Origin: Lewinella cohaerens DSM 23179
Lineage (GTDB): Bacteria > Bacteroidota > Bacteroidia > Chitinophagales > Saprospiraceae
DNA: 64,000 nucleotides
Direction: 5' to 3'
Assembly: GCF_000379805.1 (NCBI RefSeq)
Contig: NZ_KB903598.1
Coordinates: 142,232 to 206,231 of the forward strand
Part shown: piece by piece, positions 53,654 through 62,193 of the stretch
Layout of the letters: the number at the start of each line of letters is the position of its first letter
Numbering within the stretch: the stretch's first letter is position 1
Position numbers and translations under genes: made by a program
The notes under the pieces: model-generated
Seen by the model: the letters and a program-made list of their open reading frames with translations, nothing else
Databases searched by the model: none
Told to the model about the DNA's origin: nothing

Positions 53654-55978
53654 ATGCAAAGAACGCTACGATACATTTTATCTCTTTTTTTACTCCTGGC
53701 CTTACTCAGTAACTGTCAGGTGAAGCGTTATTTGCCCGCCAATGAATATCTCCTCAAAGGGGCGAGCCTGGATTTGGTCGCAGTCGATAGTGTAAACACG
53801 GCTAAATTGCGTGAGCAAGCTATGGAGAGCATCTCACAGCGGACCAGCCCTCGTTGGCGCGTGTGGTGGTATTATCGAAAAAATGCCCCTTTACGGTGGT
53901 TAGGTAAAGGGATCGGAAGGGAACCCGCTTTTTATCAGGATCGCCAAAGTCAGCAGATGCTGGAGATCTTGCAAAACCGTGCAACAAACGAGGGGCACTT
54001 TTATAGTTTAGCATCGTATACCACGGATACTATTGAGCAACAAAAAGCGATTCAGGTAAAATATCAATTGAAGGTAGGAGAGGCTTATCGTATTGACACC
54101 ATCAGGTACGCCATTCGCGATGGTTCTGTTGCCAAGGTTGTCGATAGCCTTAGTAATAAAAGCCTTTTGGTAGAAGGAGGGCGTTACACGTTGAGGCAAC
54201 TGAAATTGGAACAACAGCGGCTTGAAAATGGATTAAGGGAGCAAGGGTTTTACTATTTTTCTGCTCAGGATTTAGATTTCCTCGGGGATACGATTGGCAA
54301 TGAGCATGGCGTAAAGTTGCTTTTGAAATTAAAAGATGGCCTGGCCCCTCGCCATCTGGTTCCACAGCGTTTGTATCGAATAAAAATTTTCAGTAATTAC
54401 AATCGTCGTGATCAAGAACTGGGCCTGAGTGACACAACATGGTATGAGGGTTTACAGATTATTTGCAAAGATTGTCCACTGCGCCCCGAAATAATGGCTG
54501 AAGCGGTAGCACAGCGGCCGGGAGTGTTATATAACCCTCAAGCGCATGAACAAACGATTGAACGCCTGGCCAACCTCAATACTTTTCAGTATATCAGTCT
54601 TAATTATGAACCCGTCAACGGACAAGATAGTCTATTGGATTTGGTGATTAACCTGTCGCCCCAGTTGCCTCGGTCTATTTCGGGGGAGGTCGGTGCAGCC
54701 TATAATAGCGGCCGGTATTTTGGTCCTGAGTTTGGCTTCAATTACACGAATAGAAATCTTCGGCAAGGAGCAGAGTTGTTTACCCTGGAAGGTGATGTGA
54801 CTTATAACTTTTTCCTGGGGCCAGTCAACGAAAGCAGAATACCACGCTCCGGTATTTTTAGCCTCCAGGCAGGCGTGGAAATTCCCCGGTTTTGGTTACC
54901 ACAGCGGGAAAGAATTTTGCCCACTTTTCTACAAAGCAGTACGAGTATCCAGCTGGGCTTTAAAATGGAAAGTATCCGGTTGCAGCTGAATCGTTTTGCC
55001 ACAGAAATCGAAGACAATGATTTTCAGCAGCTGGGGATGTTGCTGGCTGATGATGCGAATGCTACTTCCGGCGTGCGGCTCTGGCAGGTGAGTGGAGAGT
55101 ACGCCTACAGTTGGCGGCGGAAACCTATTATTTCAAGCGTTTTCACTGTCTTACGACTTCGCTATCAAAATCCTGAGGTTGCTACCGAGGAGTTGTTGAG
55201 TTTGAGCCGTTCACTGGGTTTTACCCAAGGTTTGAGTGGCTTGGGGCGCTTGGATCGCATGTTTCTTTGGGGACCAGCCTACGGCTGGACCTACGATTCT
55301 CGCCTACGCAGGAAGACTACCAAGCCAAGCCCTCATAACTTCTTTGCCAGCTTGGAGTTAGGGCTGGTTTTCAACAGAATATTACCCGTAGGAAGCAATG
55401 AACGATCATTGGCCGCGGAGAATAGCAATTACTTGCAACCGGAGGCGGATGTACGCTATTACTTCGAGGTTAACAGGTCTATAACCCTGGCCGCTCGCGC
55501 CCACATGGGCGTTGCAGCACCTTTGGGTGGCCGGGCGATAGTACCTTATTTTGACTTGTATACGGTGGGGGGACCTAATAGTCTCAGAGGGTTTATCCCT
55601 CGTGGTTTAGGCCCTGGTGTCACGGTGCCTTTAGATAATAATTTACTGGGGCAAAATGGCTACGGGAATGTCTTGTTTGAGAGTAGCCTGGAGGCCCGCT
55701 ACCAGCTGGGGCAAATGTTTCAAATCGTAGCTTTTGCCGATGCGGGCAATGTATGGTTGTATAAAACAGAAGAAGAGCCCACTACTGCAGATTTTAGTGT
55801 GGATCGGTTTGCGCAGGAGCTGGCCGTTGATGCCGGAGCAGGTGTACGTGTAGATTTATCTTTTTTGTTGATCAGGATCGATGTGGCCAAGCCTGTTTCA
55901 ATTCCTTATGAAGGCAATACAGGAACCTCACCTAATCGAAAGCCACGGTTTGTGCTGGCGTTTGGGCAGGCGTTTTGA
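53654..55978 (+). CDS. TamA/BamA-family outer-membrane protein, lipoprotein form (TamL-like)
   Basis: 774 codons from ATG 53654 (MQRTLRYILSLFLLLALLSN then Cys21), a lipoprotein signal; the frame to 53624 overlaps tamB. POTRA-type domains (about 30-340) contain VKYQLKVGEAYRIDTIRYAI and AHEQTIERLANLNTFQYISL; the C-terminal half is an Omp85 barrel with YTVGGPNSLRGFIPRGLGPG, the conserved lid-loop RGF motif of Omp85 proteins. A lipidated TamA variant paired with TamB has been described in Bacteroidetes as TamL. The pair is expected to support outer-membrane biogenesis. Confidence 0.9.
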   Translation: MQRTLRYILSLFLLLALLSNCQVKRYLPANEYLLKGASLDLVAVDSVNTAKLREQAMESISQRTSPRWRVWWYYRKNAPLRWLGKGIGREPAFYQDRQSQQMLEILQNRATNEGHFYSLASYTTDTIEQQKAIQVKYQLKVGEAYRIDTIRYAIRDGSVAKVVDSLSNKSLLVEGGRYTLRQLKLEQQRLENGLREQGFYYFSAQDLDFLGDTIGNEHGVKLLLKLKDGLAPRHLVPQRLYRIKIFSNYNRRDQELGLSDTTWYEGLQIICKDCPLRPEIMAEAVAQRPGVLYNPQAHEQTIERLANLNTFQYISLNYEPVNGQDSLLDLVINLSPQLPRSISGEVGAAYNSGRYFGPEFGFNYTNRNLRQGAELFTLEGDVTYNFFLGPVNESRIPRSGIFSLQAGVEIPRFWLPQRERILPTFLQSSTSIQLGFKMESIRLQLNRFATEIEDNDFQQLGMLLADDANATSGVRLWQVSGEYAYSWRRKPIISSVFTVLRLRYQNPEVATEELLSLSRSLGFTQGLSGLGRLDRMFLWGPAYGWTYDSRLRRKTTKPSPHNFFASLELGLVFNRILPVGSNERSLAAENSNYLQPEADVRYYFEVNRSITLAARAHMGVAAPLGGRAIVPYFDLYTVGGPNSLRGFIPRGLGPGVTVPLDNNLLGQNGYGNVLFESSLEARYQLGQMFQIVAFADAGNVWLYKTEEEPTTADFSVDRFAQELAVDAGAGVRVDLSFLLIRIDVAKPVSIPYEGNTGTSPNRKPRFVLAFGQAF

Positions 55979-56080
55979 GGCAGTTTGCTGCTTTTTGACC
56001 CTGGCGGGCAAGGGGGACCTCGTCGTATAATTGCGTAATCGCACTGGTAAGATCAGTTCTCGTTCTATAGTGTAAAAGCA

Positions 56081-56419
56081 CTAAGCCACTTTCTGATTCT
56101 GGTTCTGATGAGATACTTTTACCTTTATCTTATCAATAAAAGAAACAAGCTCCATGTTGGCATCTGTTGAATAGCTCATAATAACGGTTCCCTTTTCGTC
56201 TGTATTAGTTTCAATAGCGAAGATGACGGAACTATCGGCGGGGTTAGTCATGCCTTCAAAGCGGTGATATTCGACAATTAGTAAATCTTTTGCCTGATAA
56301 ACATGATTGTTTTGTATACTTAGCAAACGATTGTCGTCGAATTTGAATTCACTATCAAAACCTCTTTTACTGAGTTCTTGCGTAGCTTCAACCAGATTGT
56401 CGTAGTAATTAAGGTTCAT
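56081..56419 (-). CDS. Small protein of the so-called phosphoribosylpyrophosphate synthetase group
   Basis: 112 codons. YDNLVEATQELSKRGFDSEF at the start, IVEYHRFEGMTNPADSSVIF in the middle and GTVIMSYSTDANM towards the end match a small Bacteroidota family that databases often label phosphoribosylpyrophosphate synthetase, although it lacks the PRPP-synthetase fold and length. Real function unknown. It carries an exact copy of the shared promoter element, linking it to the stress set. Confidence 0.75.
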   Translation of the reverse strand: MNLNYYDNLVEATQELSKRGFDSEFKFDDNRLLSIQNNHVYQAKDLLIVEYHRFEGMTNPADSSVIFAIETNTDEKGTVIMSYSTDANMELVSFIDKIKVKVSHQNQNQKVA

Positions 56420-56438
56420 ATCTATTGGTTTTTATATT

Positions 56439-56467
56439 TTAAACCAATTTTAATGTTTAGATGTTCG
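56439..56467 (-). promoter_or_regulatory. CGAACA-N17-GTT promoter element, PRPP-synthetase-like gene
   Basis: Minus strand: CGAACA (56467-56462), 17 bases, GTTTAA (56444-56439), 19 bases before the ATG at 56419. Confidence 0.7.
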
Positions 56468-56624
56468 GTTTTGGTTTTATGGTATGCGCTGCTCTCTTTT
56501 TTGTTGGGGGAATAGGAGTGGGGAATGGATGAATGAGTAGATTATCGTATTACTACAAAAAAAAGTACTTTTACTTGTTATACTATCGTTTGGATGTAAA
56601 TTTACCCCGACAAAATGATGCCAT

Positions 56625-59600
56625 TTGATTTTGGAGACACCATTAATACCACCACAGGCGGAGTTTGTTAAGGATTTCCCCCATCCCATTCTTCTAGTTG
56701 CAAATAGCGGCTTGGTTCATTGTGTCAATGAAGAAGCTGCACATCTATTGCAGTTTACCGAGCAGGAATTGCTTGGCCGGTCTTGGGCAGGTATCGATGC
56801 TCACCTGACGCTCATTGCCTGGAAGGCAGCCTGGAAACAACTACAACAAGAAGGTTTTCTACGTTATACTACAGACCTGGCAATGAGTGGTGCACTTCTT
56901 AGGCCAGTAGAGGTGACGATAGTGTCTATTGACAAGAAATTGGCTTTTGCTTTCATTGATGATCAAATAGCGCATACCGGCAAAAAAGCACAGCTCTCCT
57001 CTCTTAGTTTACAAACAAATACGGGTTATTGGCGCTACGACGCTTTACGTAAGCAATGGCACTTGTCTTCCCTTGTGATGTCCTTTTTTAAGTGGGAAAC
57101 TACTGAAGAAGAGACTATCGTGGCCAATGAAGTTTTTGAAGAAAAGATGGCAGCTTGTCTGGTGCCCAAAAGTTGGACTAAACTTAAAGATAAATTTGAG
57201 CAGGCTTTACGAGAGGGCGCCCCTTTTGAAGAAGAGGTCTTGTTGCAAGAAGACTTTGAATATCCAAGGTTATCAGTAAGCGGTGCCAGCTTAACCAATG
57301 CACTACATACGGTGCAAGTAGTCGGTACTTTGTCTCTGCCCTTTTCTAAGCGGCAAGAACTGGATGGTAGTAAACTGGCACAGTTTAGCCTGGATCATGC
57401 TCGGGATATGATTTATTGGCTCCGTGAGGATGGCCAAGTTGTTTATGCGAATCAATCCTTCTTGAATCGGATGGGATATACCCAATCAGATTTATCTAAA
57501 TTGAAGGTAGGTGATTTTGTTGTGGGCAATACAAAGGAAGCTTACCAAGCGTTTTGGGATAGCCAGCGAAGTGAAAAGTTTGCTAGTGGTGAATTTAAAA
57601 TAACCTCAAGAAAAGGCAACGAGATCATTGCGAGTTTTAGTACCAACTTTGTCCGGCACGATAAGCAGGAATTGCTATGTGTTTATTTACGTGATATAAC
57701 CCTTAATAAAGAGCGAAATAAGCTTTTGGAGCTGACCCAGTTTAGCACTGATAATGCGCCAGATTTGATTTTTTGGACATGTCCTGACGGTTCTTTTCGG
57801 TATGTGAATAACATAGCTGCTCAAAAGCTGGGATATAAATCTGAGGACTTTCAGGGAATGGGGGTGAAGGCCATTGCCCCTTATTTTGATGAGGAGGCTC
57901 GGTTGATGTTTTGGGAGCGGTTGAGAAAGGAAAAAAGTTTCCACGCAGATTTTATGCTTACCGGCAAAAACGGAGAACTGATTGATACTTCGGTGATTGT
58001 GAATTATTTGTCTTTTGGTGGGGAGGAAATTGCCTGTAGTTTTTGCCGTGACATAACAATGGCCAAAGCGCGCCGCCGGCGTCGTGACCTGTTGGAATTT
58101 ACGCTGGATAGTACACGTGATATGATTTTATGGTCGCGCCCGAATGGGATCGTCCAGTATTCTAATGAACGGTTTCTTAAAAAGACAGGTTATTCAGAAG
58201 AAGAAGTGAATGGCAAAAGCATCAAGCATTTATTTACCCAGGAATCGTTTCAGCAAGGGGATGTTTGGGAAGAATTGCGAGAATGTGGTGAAATTCGAAA
58301 AGAAGTTGTTTTGCTAAGCAAAAAAGGCCAGGAAATGGTACTTGAGGCCAACTTCAATTATATTAACTATAACGGGGAAGAATATAAGTGTATCTACTTT
58401 CGGGATTTAAATAAAAAGAAAAAGCGTGATTTAGCGCTGAAGCTTTCTTATGCCGCCCTGGAAGCAGGAGAAGAAGTGGTTGTTTGGTTAAAGGAATCTG
58501 GTGAAGTACAGTATCTGAATCGGGCAATGGTCAATTATATTGGCGGCCAAAAAGAAGATTGGGAAGGCCAACAATTGCACCGGGTTTTTCCTCAGTTAAA
58601 GCTAAACAAAGTAGTACCGGGAACTTCTATTGAATACAGTATGCCATCACAGCAAGGGCATACGGTGTATTTAGAGCTTACTTTTAGTGAGATCCACCAG
58701 GAAGGAAATCGTTTTCTGGTAATTATCGGAAGGAACTTTACAGAGCGTTATTTACGACGAAAAGAAATTGAAAAAGCCCAAAGTCGTATTGAAGAGTTGA
58801 GCGCTCGTCTGCAAGAAGAAAATGTGATGCTACGGGAAGAGGTGAGTGCTGATTACAGGGTAGATAATATTGTGACGGTTAGCCCCAAGTATCAAAAAGT
58901 GCTACGGCAGGTCAGCCAGGTTGCTGATGCTGATACGACCGTGCTAATTTTAGGAGAAACCGGTACAGGGAAAGAATTATTAGCGCGCGCTGTGCACGAA
59001 CTAAGCGAGCGTGAGGACTATCCTCTGATAAAGGTCAATTGTGCTGCCCTGCCAGAGAATTTGATCGAAAGTGAATTGTTTGGCCATGAACCAGGAGCTT
59101 TTACAGGTGCACAAGCACGAAAAAAAGGCCGCTTCGAATTAGCTAATAAAGGGACTATATTTCTCGATGAGGTAGGAGAGCTGCCACTGGCTTTACAGGC
59201 TAAGCTCTTGAGAGTCTTGCAAGAAGGAGAGTTCGAGAGGGTAGGGGGGACAGAGACGACCAAAGTGGATGTGCGCCTGATAGCAGCAACGAATCGCTCA
59301 CTGGAGGCCATGGTGAAAGAAGGGCGTTTTCGTGCTGACTTGTACTACCGACTCAATGTTTTTCCAATCGTAAATATTCCTTTACGAGAACACCCAGAGG
59401 ACATTCCTGTGTTGGCGGAGCATTTTGTTCGCCGTTTTGCTCAGCGCTTGGGTAAAAAGATTGCCAAAATAAATGCAGCAGATTTAGAACGTTTAAACAG
59501 CTACCACTTCCCAGGTAATGTGCGAGAGTTAGAGAATATCATTGAACGAGCAGTCGTACTTTGCAATGAAGAAACGTTGAGAATTCCGCTGGACAAACAT

Positions 59601-59798
59601 CAGGATCATGACCTGTTGGAAACCAGTTTTCCTACATTCGAAGAAATGCAACGGAACTATATTATTGAAGCGCTCAAGCGGACAGATGGCCGAATCACCG
59701 GCCCGGAAGGAGCGGGCCGACTGCTAGGGCTAAACGACCGTACGCTCATGTCTAAGATGCGGAAGTTTGGTATCAAAAAAAGAGAATACATTATTTGA
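56625..59798 (+). CDS. Sigma-54-dependent activator with multiple PAS domains
   Basis: 1057 codons, TTG start at 56625 (in-frame stop TGA at 56616; the next in-frame ATG is about 87 codons later, inside the first PAS domain). At least five PAS units can be seen, starting at DFPHPILLVANSG, SLDHARDMIYWLREDG, STDNAPDLIFWTCPDG, TLDSTRDMILWSRPNG and ALEAGEEVVVWLKESG, then a coiled coil (EKAQSRIEELSARLQEENVM), the AAA+ domain with GETGTGKE (about 776-783), GAFTGA (about 824-829) and FLDEVGEL, and a Fis-type helix-turn-helix. GAFTGA is intact, so contact with sigma-54 is expected. No membrane span, so a cytosolic sensor. I saw no -24/-12 promoter in the window. Confidence 0.93.
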   Translation: MILETPLIPPQAEFVKDFPHPILLVANSGLVHCVNEEAAHLLQFTEQELLGRSWAGIDAHLTLIAWKAAWKQLQQEGFLRYTTDLAMSGALLRPVEVTIVSIDKKLAFAFIDDQIAHTGKKAQLSSLSLQTNTGYWRYDALRKQWHLSSLVMSFFKWETTEEETIVANEVFEEKMAACLVPKSWTKLKDKFEQALREGAPFEEEVLLQEDFEYPRLSVSGASLTNALHTVQVVGTLSLPFSKRQELDGSKLAQFSLDHARDMIYWLREDGQVVYANQSFLNRMGYTQSDLSKLKVGDFVVGNTKEAYQAFWDSQRSEKFASGEFKITSRKGNEIIASFSTNFVRHDKQELLCVYLRDITLNKERNKLLELTQFSTDNAPDLIFWTCPDGSFRYVNNIAAQKLGYKSEDFQGMGVKAIAPYFDEEARLMFWERLRKEKSFHADFMLTGKNGELIDTSVIVNYLSFGGEEIACSFCRDITMAKARRRRRDLLEFTLDSTRDMILWSRPNGIVQYSNERFLKKTGYSEEEVNGKSIKHLFTQESFQQGDVWEELRECGEIRKEVVLLSKKGQEMVLEANFNYINYNGEEYKCIYFRDLNKKKKRDLALKLSYAALEAGEEVVVWLKESGEVQYLNRAMVNYIGGQKEDWEGQQLHRVFPQLKLNKVVPGTSIEYSMPSQQGHTVYLELTFSEIHQEGNRFLVIIGRNFTERYLRRKEIEKAQSRIEELSARLQEENVMLREEVSADYRVDNIVTVSPKYQKVLRQVSQVADADTTVLILGETGTGKELLARAVHELSEREDYPLIKVNCAALPENLIESELFGHEPGAFTGAQARKKGRFELANKGTIFLDEVGELPLALQAKLLRVLQEGEFERVGGTETTKVDVRLIAATNRSLEAMVKEGRFRADLYYRLNVFPIVNIPLREHPEDIPVLAEHFVRRFAQRLGKKIAKINAADLERLNSYHFPGNVRELENIIERAVVLCNEETLRIPLDKHQDHDLLETSFPTFEEMQRNYIIEALKRTDGRITGPEGAGRLLGLNDRTLMSKMRKFGIKKREYII

Positions 59799-59833
59799 TG
59801 AAAGTGGGGGCTTGTATTTTTCGGCAATAGTAG

Positions 59834-59866
59834 AAGGGAGGCAGGTCGTATTGACCTGCCTCCCTT
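59834..59866. terminator. Bidirectional hairpin between convergent genes
   Basis: AAGGGAGGCAGGTC (59834-59847)/GACCTGCCTCCCTT (59853-59866), a perfect 14-bp stem with a 5-base loop, between the PAS regulator and the coiled-coil lipoprotein gene. No T-run on either side. Confidence 0.7.
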
Positions 59867-59897
59867 GTATCGTGCGTAATCATAAAAACAGCAACGA

Positions 59898-60329
59898 TTA
59901 CTCAATAACCTCAGCCATCTGTTGGTTGATTTGATCAAGCGTTTTACGGGTGTCTGACTTGAATTCTTGCCAGCCGTCCGAAATAGAGTCCCCGATTTTA
60001 TTCATTCGGTTGTCGATCTCCTGTCCCCATGATTCTAGCCGTTCAACTTCTTCTGACATGTCCGCTTTGGCTTCTGCTGAAGCGTTCCCCATGTTGTTTT
60101 TCAGCTTTTCAATACGCTCGTTAATATCATCGCGTGCTTCTTTCAGATCTGCTTTTAGCTCTTGGCTGTCGGTGCGGAATGCATCAGCGATTTCTTCGCC
60201 GGCATCATCCATATCGTCAGCGGCTTCTTCCATTTTCTCTTCGGCAGTAGTGTTGTTGTCACAACTGGTAAGGGAGCCAAAAGAAATCAATGAGATCATA
60301 AGTGTAAATAAGATGGATGTGGTTTTCAT
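59898..60329 (-). CDS. Coiled-coil lipoprotein
   Basis: 143 codons. Lipoprotein signal MKTTSILFTLMISLISFGSL then TSC (Cys23). The mature part is a highly charged continuous helix with heptads (EEKMEEAADDMDDAGEEIAD, DLKEARDDINERIEKLKNNM, EEVERLESWGQEIDNRMNKI). No enzymatic motif. It lies 58 bases after csbD and is probably co-transcribed from the csbD stress promoter. A role in envelope spacing or stress tolerance is inference. Confidence 0.78.
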   Translation of the reverse strand: MKTTSILFTLMISLISFGSLTSCDNNTTAEEKMEEAADDMDDAGEEIADAFRTDSQELKADLKEARDDINERIEKLKNNMGNASAEAKADMSEEVERLESWGQEIDNRMNKIGDSISDGWQEFKSDTRKTLDQINQQMAEVIE

Positions 60330-60387
60330 TGTAAAGTGGTTTTTTGGTTAAAATTGAAATCAACTGGTTGAATCAGCAGTTTCGGGG

Positions 60388-60585
60388 TTACTTGCCGATG
60401 CTGTCAATAATATCTTTTACTTCGGCTTTCGTTTTACCAAGCTTTTCTTGTAGCCGACCTAAAATTTCGTTTTCCTTACCTTCTTGAAAGGCGAGGTCAT
60501 CGTCGGTAAGTTGGCCATATTCTTGCTTGAGTTGACCTTTGATTTGATTCCAGTTTCCTTTTACTTGATCACTAAATGCGCTCAT
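60388..60585 (-). CDS. CsbD family stress protein
   Basis: 65 codons. SDQVKGNWNQIKGQLKQEYG followed by QLTDDDL and the C-terminal GKENEILGRLQEKLGKTKAE match CsbD (YjbJ) proteins, which are induced by general stress in many bacteria; molecular role unknown. Typical length. Preceded by an exact copy of the shared promoter element. Confidence 0.92.
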   Translation of the reverse strand: MSAFSDQVKGNWNQIKGQLKQEYGQLTDDDLAFQEGKENEILGRLQEKLGKTKAEVKDIIDSIGK

Positions 60586-60609
60586 AATTAATTGTTTTTG
60601 ATTTGTCTA

Positions 60610-60638
60610 TGTAACTGAGATAGTGGTGATGATGTTCG
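60610..60638 (-). promoter_or_regulatory. CGAACA-N17-GTT promoter element, csbD-like gene
   Basis: Minus strand: CGAACA (60638-60633), 17 bases, GTTACA (60615-60610), 24 bases before the ATG at 60585. Confidence 0.75.
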
Positions 60639-60706
60639 GTCGGAAGGGAATAATTGTTTTTGGAAGATGGCAAAATTTGAGTTCACTTAATATAGGTAGG
60701 TCTAAG

Positions 60707-60735
60707 CGAACACCACCCTTTAAATAAGGGTTTCA
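60707..60735 (+). promoter_or_regulatory. CGAACA-N17-GTT promoter element, yqjE-like gene
   Basis: CGAACA (60707-60712), 17 bases, GTTTCA (60730-60735), 31 bases before the ATG at 60767. Divergent from the csbD element. Confidence 0.75.
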
Positions 60736-60766
60736 TTAGTATAAAAAGTAAAACAAAACAATAAAA

Positions 60767-61168
60767 ATGATACGACCAACGAGCACTGATTTTACAGAAG
60801 ACCTGGGAGAGGCTATTGGCTATTTTGAGGTTTTTGCAGAACGGAAGATTCAAATAGCGAAGCTGGATGCAGCCGAAAAAATGGCTAGCATGACCGCTTC
60901 TTTGGCTACTGGGTTTATCCTGCTTGCCTTATTGCCCGTCTTTTTGTGTGTACTAAGTGTAGCGGTCGGTTTTTTATTGGTAGAATCATTTGGATTCTCA
61001 TTTGCAGATAGCTTTTTACTCCTCAGTGGGGTGTACCTATTACTGGGTTTAGGTTTGTTTGTCGGCCGGCAATACTTTTTCACGAACCCTATTGTGGAAA
61101 AGGTTGTTGCTGCGCTTTTTAGGAACAGCACGAAAATAAAACACGATTTTGACTTTCATAATAGTTAA
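60767..61168 (+). CDS. Phage-holin-superfamily (YqjE-like) membrane protein
   Basis: 133 codons. A short cytoplasmic helix with EVFAERKIQIAKLDAAEKMA, then two long membrane segments (SLATGFILLALLPVFLCVLS and LLLSGVYLLLGLGLFVG) and a basic C-terminus, the layout of YqjE/Phage_holin_3_6 proteins. In enterobacteria yqjE lies with yqjD and yqjK, ribosome- and membrane-associated stress genes. Function unknown. The last 12 codons form one arm of a large inverted repeat (61133-61232). Confidence 0.82.
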   Translation: MIRPTSTDFTEDLGEAIGYFEVFAERKIQIAKLDAAEKMASMTASLATGFILLALLPVFLCVLSVAVGFLLVESFGFSFADSFLLLSGVYLLLGLGLFVGRQYFFTNPIVEKVVAALFRNSTKIKHDFDFHNS

Positions 61169-61232
61169 TCAAGCGGTTCATTTTAAGCGGGTTAACTATT
61201 TGAAAGTCTTATAAAAAATCGTGTTTTATTTT
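61133..61232. repeat. Large inverted repeat overlapping the 3' end of the yqjE-like gene
   Basis: The last 36 coding bases (61133-61168) are repeated in inverted form at 61191-61232. AAAATAAAACACGATTTT matches exactly, followed by GACTTTCA and ATAGTTAA; the downstream arm differs only by a 6-base insertion and a 1-base deletion. The loop is about 22 bases. The structure may terminate transcription; the T-run lies inside the arm (TTTTATTTTA). Confidence 0.8.
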
Positions 61233-61291
61233 ATGCGCAATACTTAAGTAGTATTCAGGCCAATTCATTAACCACTCAACCATTTTATAAT

Positions 61292-61738
61292 ATGCAATTA
61301 CATCAAATAGACAGTATCCAAGAGTTAAGGAAAGAAAAGCTTCGTTTGCAAAAGGAAGCAGATGTTGCCCGTGAACTCTTGCACCTCAAAGTTCAAACAG
61401 CAATTGATACTGGAAAAAGAGGTTTACTTGGAAGTTGGAAAGCCATTATTCCTATAGCCATCACAGCAGGACTTAAACAATTTTCGAGTGCTAAGCCCAG
61501 GGAGGCAACTGCGGGAGAAAATACCTTTTTTGATACCTTTCAGGAGGGGTTCAAGGCTTTTCAGCAACCGGGTAATGGAAAATGGGTTGCATTGTTTCCT
61601 ATTATCATACGTTTATGGGAGCAATGGCAGGGGGATCAAACGGTAAGTGACGAGCAGCCATCTCCCCCCAAGATGCGAGCGTCTGTAAATGTAGAGCATT
61701 CCAACTTGAGAGAAGAGAACTCAGCCTTAACTTACTAG
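61292..61738 (+). CDS. Protein of unknown function in the stress cluster
   Basis: 148 codons. N-terminal coiled coil (IQELRKEKLRLQKEADVARE), then GLLGSWKAIIPIAITAGLKQ, a weakly hydrophobic segment (KWVALFPIIIRLWEQWQ) and a polar tail (PPKMRASVNVEHSNL). No family recognised. Position directly after the yqjE-like gene in the same direction and a YtxH/YqjD-like layout of helix plus hydrophobic stretch suggest a partner of that protein. The hairpin at 61133-61232 separates the two. Confidence 0.6.
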   Translation: MQLHQIDSIQELRKEKLRLQKEADVARELLHLKVQTAIDTGKRGLLGSWKAIIPIAITAGLKQFSSAKPREATAGENTFFDTFQEGFKAFQQPGNGKWVALFPIIIRLWEQWQGDQTVSDEQPSPPKMRASVNVEHSNLREENSALTY

Positions 61739-61827
61739 AACAGGCAATAATATGTCAAAAGAGGTTTGGGGGATTTTTACACTGATTTCTTTTTTTGCAC
61801 CAAACACTTTTAGTCATTATCCAGTTA

Positions 61828-62193
61828 ATGCCAGTAGTAAGTTCTATTTTTTTCGTAAAAGCCCCATTTGTTTTGTCTACAAATACACCAGAAAAAAAAA
61901 TTATTAGTTCATGGTTTGAAAAGAGTAAACAGCAGTTAGTTATGATCGTTTTCTCTTCATCATGGTCAGGGTCAACACATATTCTCAGAACCTACCTTAG
62001 AGCCCTCATAGAGGAATTCCCCCAGATTCATAAGGTATTTGTTGATATTGAGGAGCAAAAAGAACTCGCAACGGAGTTTGGGATAACCAAGATACCAACC
62101 ACGGTGATCATGAAAGAGGGAGAAGTTTCAGACACGCTCATTGGTACGGTTTCTAAAAAGAAGCTTCGCGCTTTGATCGAAAGTCATCTTTAG
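61828..62193 (+). CDS. Thioredoxin-fold protein without active-site cysteines
   Basis: 121 codons from ATG 61828; the frame opens at 61786 and a TTG at 61795 is an alternative start. FEKSKQQLVMIVFSSSWSGS, VFVDIEEQKELATEFGITKI, PTTVIMKEGEV and KKKLRALIESHL give the thioredoxin beta-alpha-beta pattern, with cis-Pro in KIPTT. The WCxxC site is WSGST, so both cysteines are lost and redox chemistry is not expected. The 3' end overlaps the convergent yihY-like gene by 41 bases. A different-frame ATG at 61752 (MSKEVWGIFTLISFF) upstream of a T7 run could mean a frameshift in the start region. Confidence 0.72.
   Translation: MPVVSSIFFVKAPFVLSTNTPEKKIISSWFEKSKQQLVMIVFSSSWSGSTHILRTYLRALIEEFPQIHKVFVDIEEQKELATEFGITKIPTTVIMKEGEVSDTLIGTVSKKKLRALIESHL

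Noticed and set aside
56081-56419. PRPP synthetase activity for the small gene
   Set aside because: 112 residues is far too short, and neither the PRPP-binding nor the ATP-binding motif is present; the database name is probably an error.
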